Notes: generated by a model not told the origin, from the letters alone. Positions 1-7,781 are shown, counted from the stretch's first letter. The stretch is DNA of 8,771 nucleotides from an uncultured Ignavibacteria bacterium (GCA_937868245.1 CALMMI010000582.1:1-8771); one strand, 5' to 3'. Numbers and translations: made by a program.

Positions 1-1264
1 CCATTGTTTGGGTTGATGAGATTTCTACACCGCGTCCCCATCCCATGAAAACAGAATTGAAAATACTTTCACGTGAGTTTCTACGGATTTGTGCAACTGC
101 ACCAAAACGTGAATTTGGAGTTTGTGATGTATCGCTTAGTGAACCGATTACAGTCATGTTCGAGAAGATTGCAGAAGTATATGGCAAGCTTGCTGAACCT
201 GCTGCATTATTGTCTGATTCAAACGCTTCACTATTTGATTGATCGGCTCTGTTTTTGTAACGTTGTGAAATTCCGAATTGAATTTTACCGCTATAACCGT
301 TGTCAGTATCGTAATCATCATCAAGACATCCGTTAACGATAAGGTGTTTTGCGTTCACGCTACCACCGAAAAATTCAAAACCGTCATCATTTGCATAACT
401 TGATTGAACGTAGTCGATAGTTGTACCACGACCCACTGCACCAAGTGTAATGCCATTCAATTCTTGATTTGGTTGCAATGCAATTCCTGCAAACTCAACT
501 CGAAGATATTTGATTGAACCTGAATTATCATTATCATCCTGACCACCATAATACCAACGTGATTTATCATTTACATCAAATCCACCTTCCATAATCGCTT
601 CACCGCCCGGATTATTACAAATAGCTTTTCCGAAGATCAACAATCCACCCCAATCACCAGCAGCGCGCTCGCCAGGAGGTGCACTACTTGTCATTACAAC
701 AGGATATTTAGCAGTACCGTTAACATTGATTTTTGCTCCGCGATTAATCACAAGTGCAGAATTTACACCAACAGCGTCTCCTAAAATTACAGTTCCTTGC
801 TGAATGTTTAATACACCGCCAGCCAATACATGAACATATCCGCTCAAGCCATATATTTTAGTATTTGAAAGTGATACGCTTGTTGAAATAGGATCTTTCA
901 ACACAGAGTCAACATGTGAAGGTTGAGGACGTCTGATTTCAAAAGGATTTGTAGATATTGCTGTTCGTGACGTATCATCAAGTTGTACCATGCGAATATA
1001 GCCTGTCAATGTAGGAGTTGCAGGAGGGAAGAAACCGCCAATTACCAATCCACGCTTTACTGTACCTGATTTATTACTGTCGATTGCATTCGCTGCATCT
1101 GCACCCGGGAGCTGTGTCCAAGGACCGGTAGAAGATGTTCCGAATTCAAAACGGAAATGTTTGCGATAATTACCGGTTGTATCATACTTGATATCATAAG
1201 CACTACCCGGACGGTACACTTCACCTGTTGTTCCACCCGGAGATAGAATTTTCAAAGCACTTTG
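1..1264 (-). repeat. Coding tandem repeat unit 2 (residues 681 onward, incomplete)
   Basis: Second unit of the duplication, cut by the window edge inside its core. The block 257-583 (residues 908-1016) matches unit 1 residues 247-355 without gaps. By hand count 86 of 109 residues are identical. The DNA of the two copies differs at many synonymous sites, so this is an old duplication, not a recent one or an assembly artefact. Confidence 0.85.
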
Positions 1265-3304
1265 AACACCTGCTGTAATTGCAAACGGTGCATCACTAAC
1301 ATCTGAAACACCTGTGTTAATCGAACCATCTGCATTTAGCATCACCATGCGGATGTAGCCTGTTGTAGTAACTGTGTTTGGTACTGCAAAAGCGCCTTTA
1401 GCATTCCCACGGGCACTTGCATCTGCTACTGATGAAATATCTGTCCAAGGACCGCTTGGAGTAGTTCCGAATTGGAATTTGAATGTCATTCCAAAAGTAT
1501 TACTTGTATCATATTTAATATCTTGATATGAGAAACCTTTAAAAGATTCTCCGCCATTTGGATAAGTGATTTTTACATTACCGCCGGCTGCAGTCGGACC
1601 ACCCGGTAGATATACAGTGTTTATAGGATCGTAGTTTGCCCATGGTAAATCCCAACGCTGAGTTCCGAATGCACCGATATACGTAACTTTGTCAAAAAAC
1701 TGATCATCGATTGCAACAGTTCCTGCTACTCTATCAAAAGAAGCACCAGTTAATACCGGAGAACCGGCTTTTGGCAAAGCACTAAATTTTGTATCGCTGA
1801 ATGGATTTTCGAGCATAGCACCATCTGGTGATGACGCATCAAGTTTATTACTGAACATTGAACCTTTTAACCAATCTACAGTCATACCTGCCGGTGGAGT
1901 TCCGCCAGCAAGATTAAGCCATGTTGATTTTACTCCATACCAAGAACTGTTATGGATGTAGAGAGAATCATTGAACGCTGCATTCATTGTTCCTACCGAT
2001 GAAAGTTCAATTCCACGAGGCCATCCAAGAACAATCGAATTACAAATTGACTCACGTGAATTTCTACGGATTTGTGCAGCAGCACCGAATCTTGAATTTG
2101 GTGTCGTGCTGATGTTCGCTAAAGGTCCGATACAAGTAATATTTGAGAAAATAGCACTGGTAACAGGTTGGTTTGTACTTCCGCTTGCATCGTTGTCCGA
2201 CTCAAAAGACTCACTTGTTGATTGGTCTGCACGAGTAGCATAACGCTGAGCAATTCCAAATTGAACACGACCACTGAATCCGTTATCAGTATCAAAATCA
2301 TCATCTAATGCACCATTAGAAATAAGATATTTTGCATCAACTGTTCCACCGAACCACTCAAAACCGTCATCATTAGCATAACTGCTTTGAACGTGATCAA
2401 ATGTTGTACCGCGTCCTACAGCACCAAGTGTAATTCCGTTAAGCTCTTGATTTGGTTGAAGAGCAATTCCGCCAAATTCTACACGGACATATCTGAGGAT
2501 ACCCGAATTATCTGTTGCGTCTGAACCACCATAATACCAACGGGTTTTATCATTAGCATCAAATCCACCCTCCATAATTGCTTCACCACCGGGGTTATTG
2601 ATAGGAGCTTTCCCAAGAATGATAAGTCCTCCCCAATCACCTGCAGCACGTTGACCTGACGGCGCACTGCTTGTGAAAACAATCGGTGCATCAGCGCGAC
2701 CATTCGCAATGATTTTAGCACCTCTATTGATAATTAACGCAGAGTTTACCCCTACTGAATCACCAAAAACAATAGTTCCCGGCTCTATTGTTAGTGTGGC
2801 TCCTGCCATTACATGAACATATCTACGTAATCCATATATTTTATTACGGCTAAGAGTTGTATTGACTGTAATTGAACCACTTAGTATAGAATCAATTTTT
2901 GAAGGTGGTGGTTGAATAGTTTTAAAGGCGTTTTTTGATACACTGGTTACACCTTCATTTAGTGAACCGTCAGCGTTCAAAAGCACCATTCGTACATAAC
3001 CGGTTTGAGTTAAAACTGCAGGTACACGAAATCCCCCGCTAACCACACCTCTTTTTGCACTGTCCAATACATTAGATACACCACTTAAGTCTGTCCATGG
3101 ACCTGTAACCGACGTTCCAAATTGAAAACGGAAACGGCTTCGATAAGTTCCTGCCGTATCGTACGTTATATCATTGGAACTTCCTGCCCGATATTCCTCA
3201 CCAACATTTTTACCCGGTGAAATCAATTTAATACTTGTTGGCTGAGCTACCATTGCTGCAGTCCCCAGTAAAAAAACCATCAGTGTAAGCACTATTCTGT
3301 TCAT
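1..3304 (-). CDS. Large secreted Ig-like/beta-helix-like protein with a tandem internal duplication (3' end outside window)
   Basis: The frame is open from ATG at 3304 to the left edge: 1101 codons with no stop. A signal peptide is visible (MNRIVLTLMVFLLGTAAMVAQ, cleavage probably after residue 20). Domain order: Ig-like A (about 22-125, with the motifs GPWTD and GYVRM), a core of about 145-560 that opens with beta-helix-like text (ATLTIEPGTIVFGD) and contains YANDDGFEWFGG and LDDDFDTDNGFSG, a second Ig-like domain (about 575-680, YPNGGESF start), then Ig-like A' (681-785) and a second core (from about 800 to the edge). Residues 22 and 681 begin equivalent units. The core type is one I recall beside TonB-dependent receptors in Bacteroidota, sometimes mislabelled 'multidrug transporter'; this was not checked. 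It lies 62 bp downstream of the receptor gene, so a surface or periplasmic ligand-capture partner is inferred. A C-terminal sorting domain, if any, lies outside the window. Function and substrate are unknown. Confidence 0.9.
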   Translation of the reverse strand, partial: MNRIVLTLMVFLLGTAAMVAQPTSIKLISPGKNVGEEYRAGSSNDITYDTAGTYRSRFRFQFGTSVTGPWTDLSGVSNVLDSAKRGVVSGGFRVPAVLTQTGYVRMVLLNADGSLNEGVTSVSKNAFKTIQPPPSKIDSILSGSITVNTTLSRNKIYGLRRYVHVMAGATLTIEPGTIVFGDSVGVNSALIINRGAKIIANGRADAPIVFTSSAPSGQRAAGDWGGLIILGKAPINNPGGEAIMEGGFDANDKTRWYYGGSDATDNSGILRYVRVEFGGIALQPNQELNGITLGAVGRGTTFDHVQSSYANDDGFEWFGGTVDAKYLISNGALDDDFDTDNGFSGRVQFGIAQRYATRADQSTSESFESDNDASGSTNQPVTSAIFSNITCIGPLANISTTPNSRFGAAAQIRRNSRESICNSIVLGWPRGIELSSVGTMNAAFNDSLYIHNSSWYGVKSTWLNLAGGTPPAGMTVDWLKGSMFSNKLDASSPDGAMLENPFSDTKFSALPKAGSPVLTGASFDRVAGTVAIDDQFFDKVTYIGAFGTQRWDLPWANYDPINTVYLPGGPTAAGGNVKITYPNGGESFKGFSYQDIKYDTSNTFGMTFKFQFGTTPSGPWTDISSVADASARGNAKGAFAVPNTVTTTGYIRMVMLNADGSINTGVSDVSDAPFAITAGVQSALKILSPGGTTGEVYRPGSAYDIKYDTTGNYRKHFRFEFGTSSTGPWTQLPGADAANAIDSNKSGTVKRGLVIGGFFPPATPTLTGYIRMVQLDDTSRTAISTNPFEIRRPQPSHVDSVLKDPISTSVSLSNTKIYGLSGYVHVLAGGVLNIQQGTVILGDAVGVNSALVINRGAKINVNGTAKYPVVMTSSAPPGERAAGDWGGLLIFGKAICNNPGGEAIMEGGFDVNDKSRWYYGGQDDNDNSGSIKYLRVEFAGIALQPNQELNGITLGAVGRGTTIDYVQSSYANDDGFEFFGGSVNAKHLIVNGCLDDDYDTDNGYSGKIQFGISQRYKNRADQSNSEAFESDNNAAGSASLPYTSAIFSNMTVIGSLSDTSQTPNSRFGAVAQIRRNSRESIFNSVFMGWGRGVEISSTQTM
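1265..3241 (-). repeat. Coding tandem repeat unit 1 (residues 22-680)
   Basis: First unit of the duplication: Ig-like A, beta-helix-like core, Ig-like B. It aligns with unit 2 at a constant offset of 659 residues in the first Ig domain and 661 in the core, so only about two residues of indel have accumulated. Within it, residues 247-355 (2240-2566) form the best conserved block. Confidence 0.85.
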
Positions 3305-3312
3305 AGATACTA

Positions 3313-3317
3313 TCCTT
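3313..3317 (-). promoter_or_regulatory. Ribosome binding site of the duplicated secreted protein
   Basis: The minus strand reads AAGGA followed by 8 nt and ATG (3304-3302), which fixes the start. The rest of the 62-bp gap to the receptor gene is AT-rich. A weak inverted repeat (TTAAAC at 3341-3346 against GTTTATTAA from 3354) is visible there, but no convincing terminator, consistent with read-through from the receptor gene. Confidence 0.6.
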
Positions 3318-3366
3318 AAAAATAAAAAATAAATTTCCGATTAAACGTAATTAGTTTATTAAACAA

Positions 3367-6243
3367 TTACTTGAATTTATAACTGATACCGATATTAAAT
3401 GTTCTTCCCTTCAATTCCGTTCCGCTTATTAAGCCGTCGGTTGTACGTACATATTTCTGATTTAATAAATCACGGACAGCCAATTTTACCTCGAACATAT
3501 CTGCAATAGGCTGTATCACCGAAAAGTCAACTATATCCCGAGGTTCTTCATAAATATGCGGACTGTCCAAATATCCGATTGCGCCTACCTGCACTATTCT
3601 TCTTCCGAAGCGGTTGTACGCTAAATTCATTGATGTTTTGTATGTTGGGTCAACATAGAAGAGCCCCATGTTTAAAGTGTATGGCGACTGTCCCCACATT
3701 GGGCGCGTGTCTTTCAGATTTCCGTACATAACTGTTATTTGGGAACGGATTATAGCATAATTGAAACTGAAAAGGAAATTCGAAAGTTCATCACTTATAA
3801 AATTCAAACTCTTGCGTGCCTCGAATTCAATCCCATAATTGTAAGCAACACCTTCACCGATTACTTTTCCGGTTGAATCGCGATTTTCGGCATTAGTAAA
3901 TGTTTTAATCCATTCACTGGAGGTTGCCTGAATTGCTTCTTCAATAGGATTTTTGAAAGATTTGTAGAACCCGCTGATCGAAAGTACTTCTCCCGGATTT
4001 GGAAATGTTTCCAAACGCAAATCGAAGTTTTGAATGAGTGTTCTTTTGATTTGAGGATTACCTGTAACTACAAACAAGCTTCTGAAATCATAGAATGCAA
4101 ATGGTGCGATTTCCCTAAATGTAGGACGTGTAAGTGTTTGGCTTGCCGACATTCTGATATTTGTCGAGGATGTTGCTTTGTACAAAAGGTTAAGTGATGG
4201 CAAGAAATCAAAGGTATTATAATTAAGATTTACCGTATCGCCGGCTGTACCGAAACTGTTTAATTTAATAGTATTGTTTTCTGCACGTAACCCGCCGATA
4301 AATCGGAAACTACCGTCGAACAGTTCGAAAGGTGTGTCAATCATTGCATAACCTGCTACAAGAGATTCAGTTCCATTATAAGAATCACTTGGCTTTGAAT
4401 CTTCACTCACTCCAAGTTGACCTACACGGAAATTACTATCAGCAAGTAATTGATCGGGAGAGAGAGAAAAATCAATTGCATCGGCAAAGCCGTTTTGTTG
4501 AACTATTGTGAATGAACGAGCAGAAAAAGTACGGGTAGTTTTTTCACCAAGCCCGCCAAGTTTTAGCTTAACTTCTCCACCAAGTGGCACCATTAAGTTT
4601 GCTGCTCCGTTAACAACTTTATCTGTAAGATTCGAGTAGAATCTTCCGGCAAGAGTTCCGTCACCTTGTGGTGTTGGAGAAATATCTGCCATGAAAGGCA
4701 AGGTAGTATCTGTGCTTTGACGTGAATACCGCAAGCGGCGGAAATCAGGCTGATCACGTTCAGAGGTAGAAAGTCCCATTCTCCAGTCAAACAACATATT
4801 CTCCCAGGGTAGTGTATGTTCACCGCTTACCGACCCTGAATACAATGTTTTTTGAACATATTGATATGTGTAGAACTTTGTATCAATTCCTTGTGGAATA
4901 TCTTTACCTGTAGAATATATCGCTTCATCATCGCTGGAGCGGTTGTAAAGGTTTTTGATACTAAAAGATGAGGTAGTTCCAATTTTATAAGCAAGATTTA
5001 CCAATCCACCCCAATTCACAGAACGTGTAGAAACTTGCGGTGTTTGAACCGCCCTGTATCTGTCTTCGGGAAGCGCACCTGCTATCACAGGTGTTTCAAG
5101 TCCTGAACTTATGGAATAACCATTACTGTATGTGAGTGAGCCGATTACCCCTAAGTCATTGTCTGCAATCGAAAAGATATTGCTATAGGAAAGCCCGAAT
5201 CCTGCATTTGGCATTACGGTAGAATTACTCCCTTTCCAATTAGTGCTCCCCATACTTCTGGCGAAATTTTGCAATTTCGTTTGCGCAGCGGATTGTATCT
5301 CGGGATTATCACTTTTCTTTGCATCACGGAGCAATTGGTTCATCTCATTTCTATCAGCAGGCGCATCCGATGGGAGTGCGCGACCACCGTCGTCTGTTGC
5401 AAGCCAATCTTTTGATCCGGTTGGTGTACCCCAAAAAGCATTATCCTTGAGGGTTACGTTGGAATTAAAGGATGACGAAGTACTAACCTTTAGTGCAAAT
5501 GCCGACGGGAAGTCAACCGTAGAAAGCTGCACAAGCCCTCCTGCGAAATTACCCGGCAAATCCGGTGTAAATGATTTGGCGATATTTGCATTTTGAAGAA
5601 ATTCCGCAGGGAACATATCGAAAGCAAATGATTTTTTATCAGGTTCTGTAGTTGCAAGTGATGAGCCGTTCAGCGTTGTGGAATTGTATCGGTCGCTTAC
5701 ACCGCGCACATACACAAATTTATCGCCAACGAGTGTTACCCCCGAAACTCGCTTCAATGCTTGCCCGGCATCGGCATCCGGTAATTTGGAGATTTCTTCT
5801 TCGCTTATCCCGTCGCTAACTTGGGCAGAGTTTTTACGTTGATTAAGCAAAGCAGCCTGATTGTCGTTCAATCTTCTCGCTTCGGCAACCACTTCTTGTG
5901 TTTTCTTTGCATCTGTCTGGAGAACTACATTAACTGTTGCCGGCTGGTTGGCAGCAACTGTTACTTTCTCTATTACACGCGGCTTAAATCCAACATAGCT
6001 TACCCGTATCGAATATGTACCAACCGGGACTGATTTAATGGTGAACTTCCCTTTTACATCCGAATATGCCCCCTTTTTAGTACCAACCAACAGAACAGAT
6101 GCACCGCGAAGAGTTTCACCACTTTCGCCATCTGTAACCTTTCCTGTGATTGTTCCTACATTAGTATCCTGGGCATGAAGTGGTTGTGAGCAATTCCAGA
6201 ATATACATACTATTACGAGGAGTGAACTATAAATACTTTTCAT
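3367..6243 (-). CDS. TonB-dependent outer-membrane receptor with N-terminal carboxypeptidase-regulatory-like domain
   Basis: The protein has 958 residues when started at the ATG at 6243. An in-frame GTG four codons upstream (6255) is less likely, because MKSIYSSLLVIVCIFWN already begins a normal signal peptide ending LHAQ. Domains in order: signal peptide (1-25); Ig-fold carboxypeptidase-regulatory-like domain (about 28-112, GTITGKVTDGESGETLRGAS and SYVGF); TonB plug (about 135-225, with ISKLPDADAGQALKRVSGV, YVRGVSDRYNSTTLNG, AFDMFPAEFL and LPGNFAGGLVQLST); and a long 22-strand-type barrel to a terminal YKFK with an aromatic near the C-terminus. The plug wording resembles the 'RYNSTTLNG' receptor class rather than classic SusC, from memory of the family. 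It would import a ligand across the outer membrane using TonB energy. The gene precedes the duplicated secreted protein and probably shares its transcript. No SusD-like gene is seen. The substrate is not deducible. Confidence 0.93.
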   Translation of the reverse strand: MKSIYSSLLVIVCIFWNCSQPLHAQDTNVGTITGKVTDGESGETLRGASVLLVGTKKGAYSDVKGKFTIKSVPVGTYSIRVSYVGFKPRVIEKVTVAANQPATVNVVLQTDAKKTQEVVAEARRLNDNQAALLNQRKNSAQVSDGISEEEISKLPDADAGQALKRVSGVTLVGDKFVYVRGVSDRYNSTTLNGSSLATTEPDKKSFAFDMFPAEFLQNANIAKSFTPDLPGNFAGGLVQLSTVDFPSAFALKVSTSSSFNSNVTLKDNAFWGTPTGSKDWLATDDGGRALPSDAPADRNEMNQLLRDAKKSDNPEIQSAAQTKLQNFARSMGSTNWKGSNSTVMPNAGFGLSYSNIFSIADNDLGVIGSLTYSNGYSISSGLETPVIAGALPEDRYRAVQTPQVSTRSVNWGGLVNLAYKIGTTSSFSIKNLYNRSSDDEAIYSTGKDIPQGIDTKFYTYQYVQKTLYSGSVSGEHTLPWENMLFDWRMGLSTSERDQPDFRRLRYSRQSTDTTLPFMADISPTPQGDGTLAGRFYSNLTDKVVNGAANLMVPLGGEVKLKLGGLGEKTTRTFSARSFTIVQQNGFADAIDFSLSPDQLLADSNFRVGQLGVSEDSKPSDSYNGTESLVAGYAMIDTPFELFDGSFRFIGGLRAENNTIKLNSFGTAGDTVNLNYNTFDFLPSLNLLYKATSSTNIRMSASQTLTRPTFREIAPFAFYDFRSLFVVTGNPQIKRTLIQNFDLRLETFPNPGEVLSISGFYKSFKNPIEEAIQATSSEWIKTFTNAENRDSTGKVIGEGVAYNYGIEFEARKSLNFISDELSNFLFSFNYAIIRSQITVMYGNLKDTRPMWGQSPYTLNMGLFYVDPTYKTSMNLAYNRFGRRIVQVGAIGYLDSPHIYEEPRDIVDFSVIQPIADMFEVKLAVRDLLNQKYVRTTDGLISGTELKGRTFNIGISYKFK

Positions 6244-6280
6244 TGAATTTTGCACTATATTATACTGAATATTTGAAGTG

Positions 6281-6359
6281 AATATGACTAAACACAGTGC
6301 GAAATTACCGTTGCAATATTACTTGTATGTTATCAAAACAATATGAAATGGTAACACAG
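6281..6359. repeat. Two copies of a bipartite motif (AATATGA...AACACAG) upstream of the receptor
   Basis: AATATGA (6281-6287) is followed by AACACAG (6291-6297), and the pair recurs as AATATGA (6340-6346) and AACACAG (6353-6359). The half-sites are spaced 3 and 6 nt apart and the copies lie about 60 nt apart. The position, 38-116 nt before the receptor start, suits regulator binding, but the spacing is unequal and the DNA is AT-rich, so chance is possible. Confidence 0.25.
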
Positions 6360-6542
6360 GGATTGGATTGGAGTGTGAATATTTATTAATTATCTACTTG
6401 GTGGTAGGAAGGTTACCGTACATATATCAAGAATTCATTATTGTCCTACAATGATGATTTCTTTGTAGTAAACATATACACTGTAATTTTTTGAATTGCC
6501 TTGCTTGATTTCCTAAAATTAATCAGTGAAACCTGAATAGCT

Positions 6543-6580
6543 GCGGACAGCGTACAGCATACAGTAAATGCCGTATCCGC
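6543..6580. other. GC-rich imperfect hairpin in the divergent intergenic region
   Basis: GCGG (6543-6546) pairs with CCGC (6577-6580). After a 5-nt bulge, GTACAGCAT (6552-6560) pairs with ATGCCGTAT (6568-6576) with one A-C mismatch and one G-T wobble, leaving a 7-nt loop. No T-run follows on either strand, so it does not look like an intrinsic terminator. It could be an operator, an RNA leader structure or an intergenic repeat. Confidence 0.35.
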
Positions 6581-6717
6581 TGTGGAAAATGCTTATAATC
6601 CCCATACCAGATGATACTTTAACTTCATGTTAACTCTTTTTAGCTTTTTCGATGCAGTGGATGGTCGTATTTTCGCAGTACAAAAATTTTAAATTCACTT
6701 ATCCGAAAGAACTTAGA

Positions 6718-7626
6718 ATGAAATTTCCAATTAATCTTACCCTTACCGCAGCTCTGATTATACTGCTCTCGATTACAACTCATCAGGATGCCTATTCTGT
6801 TTTAATGAATAAAACCCCTAAGCAAAACTCCAAAATCGCCCGTAAACTGGAGCTGACCGATGAACTGCAAAGTAAACTCAAAGAATTGGGCAGCGATTTA
6901 CAAAAAACATCAAAAGATTTACGAAAAACCATTGAAGCCAATCGAAATAAGATTCGGGAAATGATTGCAAACGATTCCTATTCTGCTGCAAGCGGTGAAC
7001 AACTCCTAAAGGAAAATGCTGAATTGGAACGTAAGATTGACGAAGCAACCCTATCGGCACACAATAAATTATCTGCAATGCTTACAGATGAACAACGCCA
7101 AAAATTAAAGGAATACAACAATTCCTTAGTACCGAAACTCCGTAAGCATAATCAAGACACAGATGTAGAATCCGAGAAGGATTTATTCCCTAACGACCAA
7201 TTTCTAAATAGATTCGCTAATAATTTTTCATTTAATGGTGTACCGTATCCAATAGAGGGTACCGGCGCTTTATTACCACGTGGAGAGCGTGAGTTACTTT
7301 TCCCATCACCCCAGTCATTCGCATTTTCATTTATGGGAGATAACGATCTTGCTCCACTTCAAGAGTTGAAGGATTTGCAAATCTTTGGTGATGAATCTGA
7401 TATTCCGCCAACTCCACATAACTACACAACAAAGCCACCGCTTCCACCCAAGATGCCGCGTTTGCCAAATATGGAAAACGCTCCAAAATGGGATTTTGAA
7501 GTTGAAGGTTTAGAAGATGACAGTGATGAGCAGGATTCTGCAATGGATAGAAAGATGGAGGAACTTGAGCAAAAACTAAAAGAACTTGAAAAGAAAATCG
7601 AACAAAAATATCCAAAGAATAAATAA
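6718..7626 (+). CDS. Exported Spy/CpxP-like helical protein with proline-rich and coiled-coil C-terminal extension
   Basis: The protein has 302 residues from the ATG at 6718, chosen because MKFPINLTLTAALIILLSITT is a clean signal peptide; only a weak purine stretch (GAAAGA, 6705-6710) precedes it. Residues 36-135 are highly charged and helical, with LTDELQ (46-51) and LTDEQ (122-126), the two LTxxQ-like motifs expected of the Spy/CpxP/ZraP group of periplasmic chaperones and metal-stress proteins. Those family members are usually about 150-170 residues, so this one is roughly twice as long. The extra part is a low-complexity segment (about 150-225), a proline-rich stretch (about 228-257, TTKPPLPPKMPRLP), an acidic stretch and a terminal coiled coil (276-302, EELEQKLKELEKKIEQ). 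It has no cysteines or obvious metal site. The family call is by motif and composition only. It is a single gene, closed by its own terminator. Confidence 0.72.
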   Translation: MKFPINLTLTAALIILLSITTHQDAYSVLMNKTPKQNSKIARKLELTDELQSKLKELGSDLQKTSKDLRKTIEANRNKIREMIANDSYSAASGEQLLKENAELERKIDEATLSAHNKLSAMLTDEQRQKLKEYNNSLVPKLRKHNQDTDVESEKDLFPNDQFLNRFANNFSFNGVPYPIEGTGALLPRGERELLFPSPQSFAFSFMGDNDLAPLQELKDLQIFGDESDIPPTPHNYTTKPPLPPKMPRLPNMENAPKWDFEVEGLEDDSDEQDSAMDRKMEELEQKLKELEKKIEQKYPKNK

Positions 7627-7649
7627 AAACGAAAGATTGAAAGAAGTTG

Positions 7650-7680
7650 AAAGGCGTTCCAGACACGGTTCGCCTTTTTT
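7650..7680 (+). terminator. Rho-independent terminator of the Spy-like gene
   Basis: AAAGGCG (7650-7656) pairs with CGCCTTT (7671-7677). Inside, a TT/TT mismatch is followed by CC/GG pairing around the loop AGACAC. The stem runs directly into TTTTTT and a T-rich tail. It lies 24 nt after the stop codon at 7626 and separates this gene from the receptor downstream. Confidence 0.85.
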
Positions 7681-7767
7681 ATTTATTATTTTTTTAGCAG
7701 CAGGAATCGAACATACCAAACACAACTATCATTTCTTCATAAACTTACGTACTCTTTTCTTCACAAT

Positions 7768-7781
7768 GTTAATGGATTAAC
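7768..7781. promoter_or_regulatory. Inverted repeat GTTAAT-GG-ATTAAC, possible operator
   Basis: Perfect 6-bp arms separated by GG lie about 150 nt upstream of the receptor start, within the only non-coding DNA between terminator and gene. The symmetry is typical of dimeric regulator sites, but there is a single copy and no identified regulator nearby. Confidence 0.3.

Larger units (their letters stand above)
6244..6717. other. Intergenic region between divergent genes
   Basis: This 474-bp stretch must hold the control regions of the minus-strand receptor unit and of the plus-strand Spy-like gene. I see no gene in it. The frame of the plus-strand gene stays open back to an ATG at 6652, but the added 22 residues are charged and aromatic and would put a non-signal segment ahead of the signal peptide, so I leave them out. 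A hairpin and a repeated motif are listed separately. No promoter could be assigned with confidence. Confidence 0.6.

Noticed and set aside
45..2243. Two similar plus-strand open frames at 45-242 and 1971-2243.
   Set aside because: They resemble each other only because they are antisense shadows of the two copies of the duplicated minus-strand core.
6259..6264. TATAAT on the minus strand just before the receptor start.
   Set aside because: It lies only about 15 nt from the ATG, has no -35-like partner, and the matching Bacteroidota -7/-33 signals are not correctly spaced.
6446..6468. Inverted repeat CTACAA...TTGTAG with an 11-nt loop.
   Set aside because: Six-base arms in AT-rich DNA with no extension or T-run are expected by chance.
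6652..6717. N-terminal extension of the Spy-like gene from an earlier ATG.
   Set aside because: It would put 22 charged/aromatic residues before a textbook signal peptide. The ATG at 6718 explains the protein better.
7697..7720. Stretch resembling the reverse complement of a tRNA T-arm (GGAATCGAAC).
   Set aside because: The T-stem has a mismatch and a wobble, no anticodon or D arm can be drawn upstream on the minus strand, and no acceptor stem closes. It is at best a chance match or an unrecognisable remnant.
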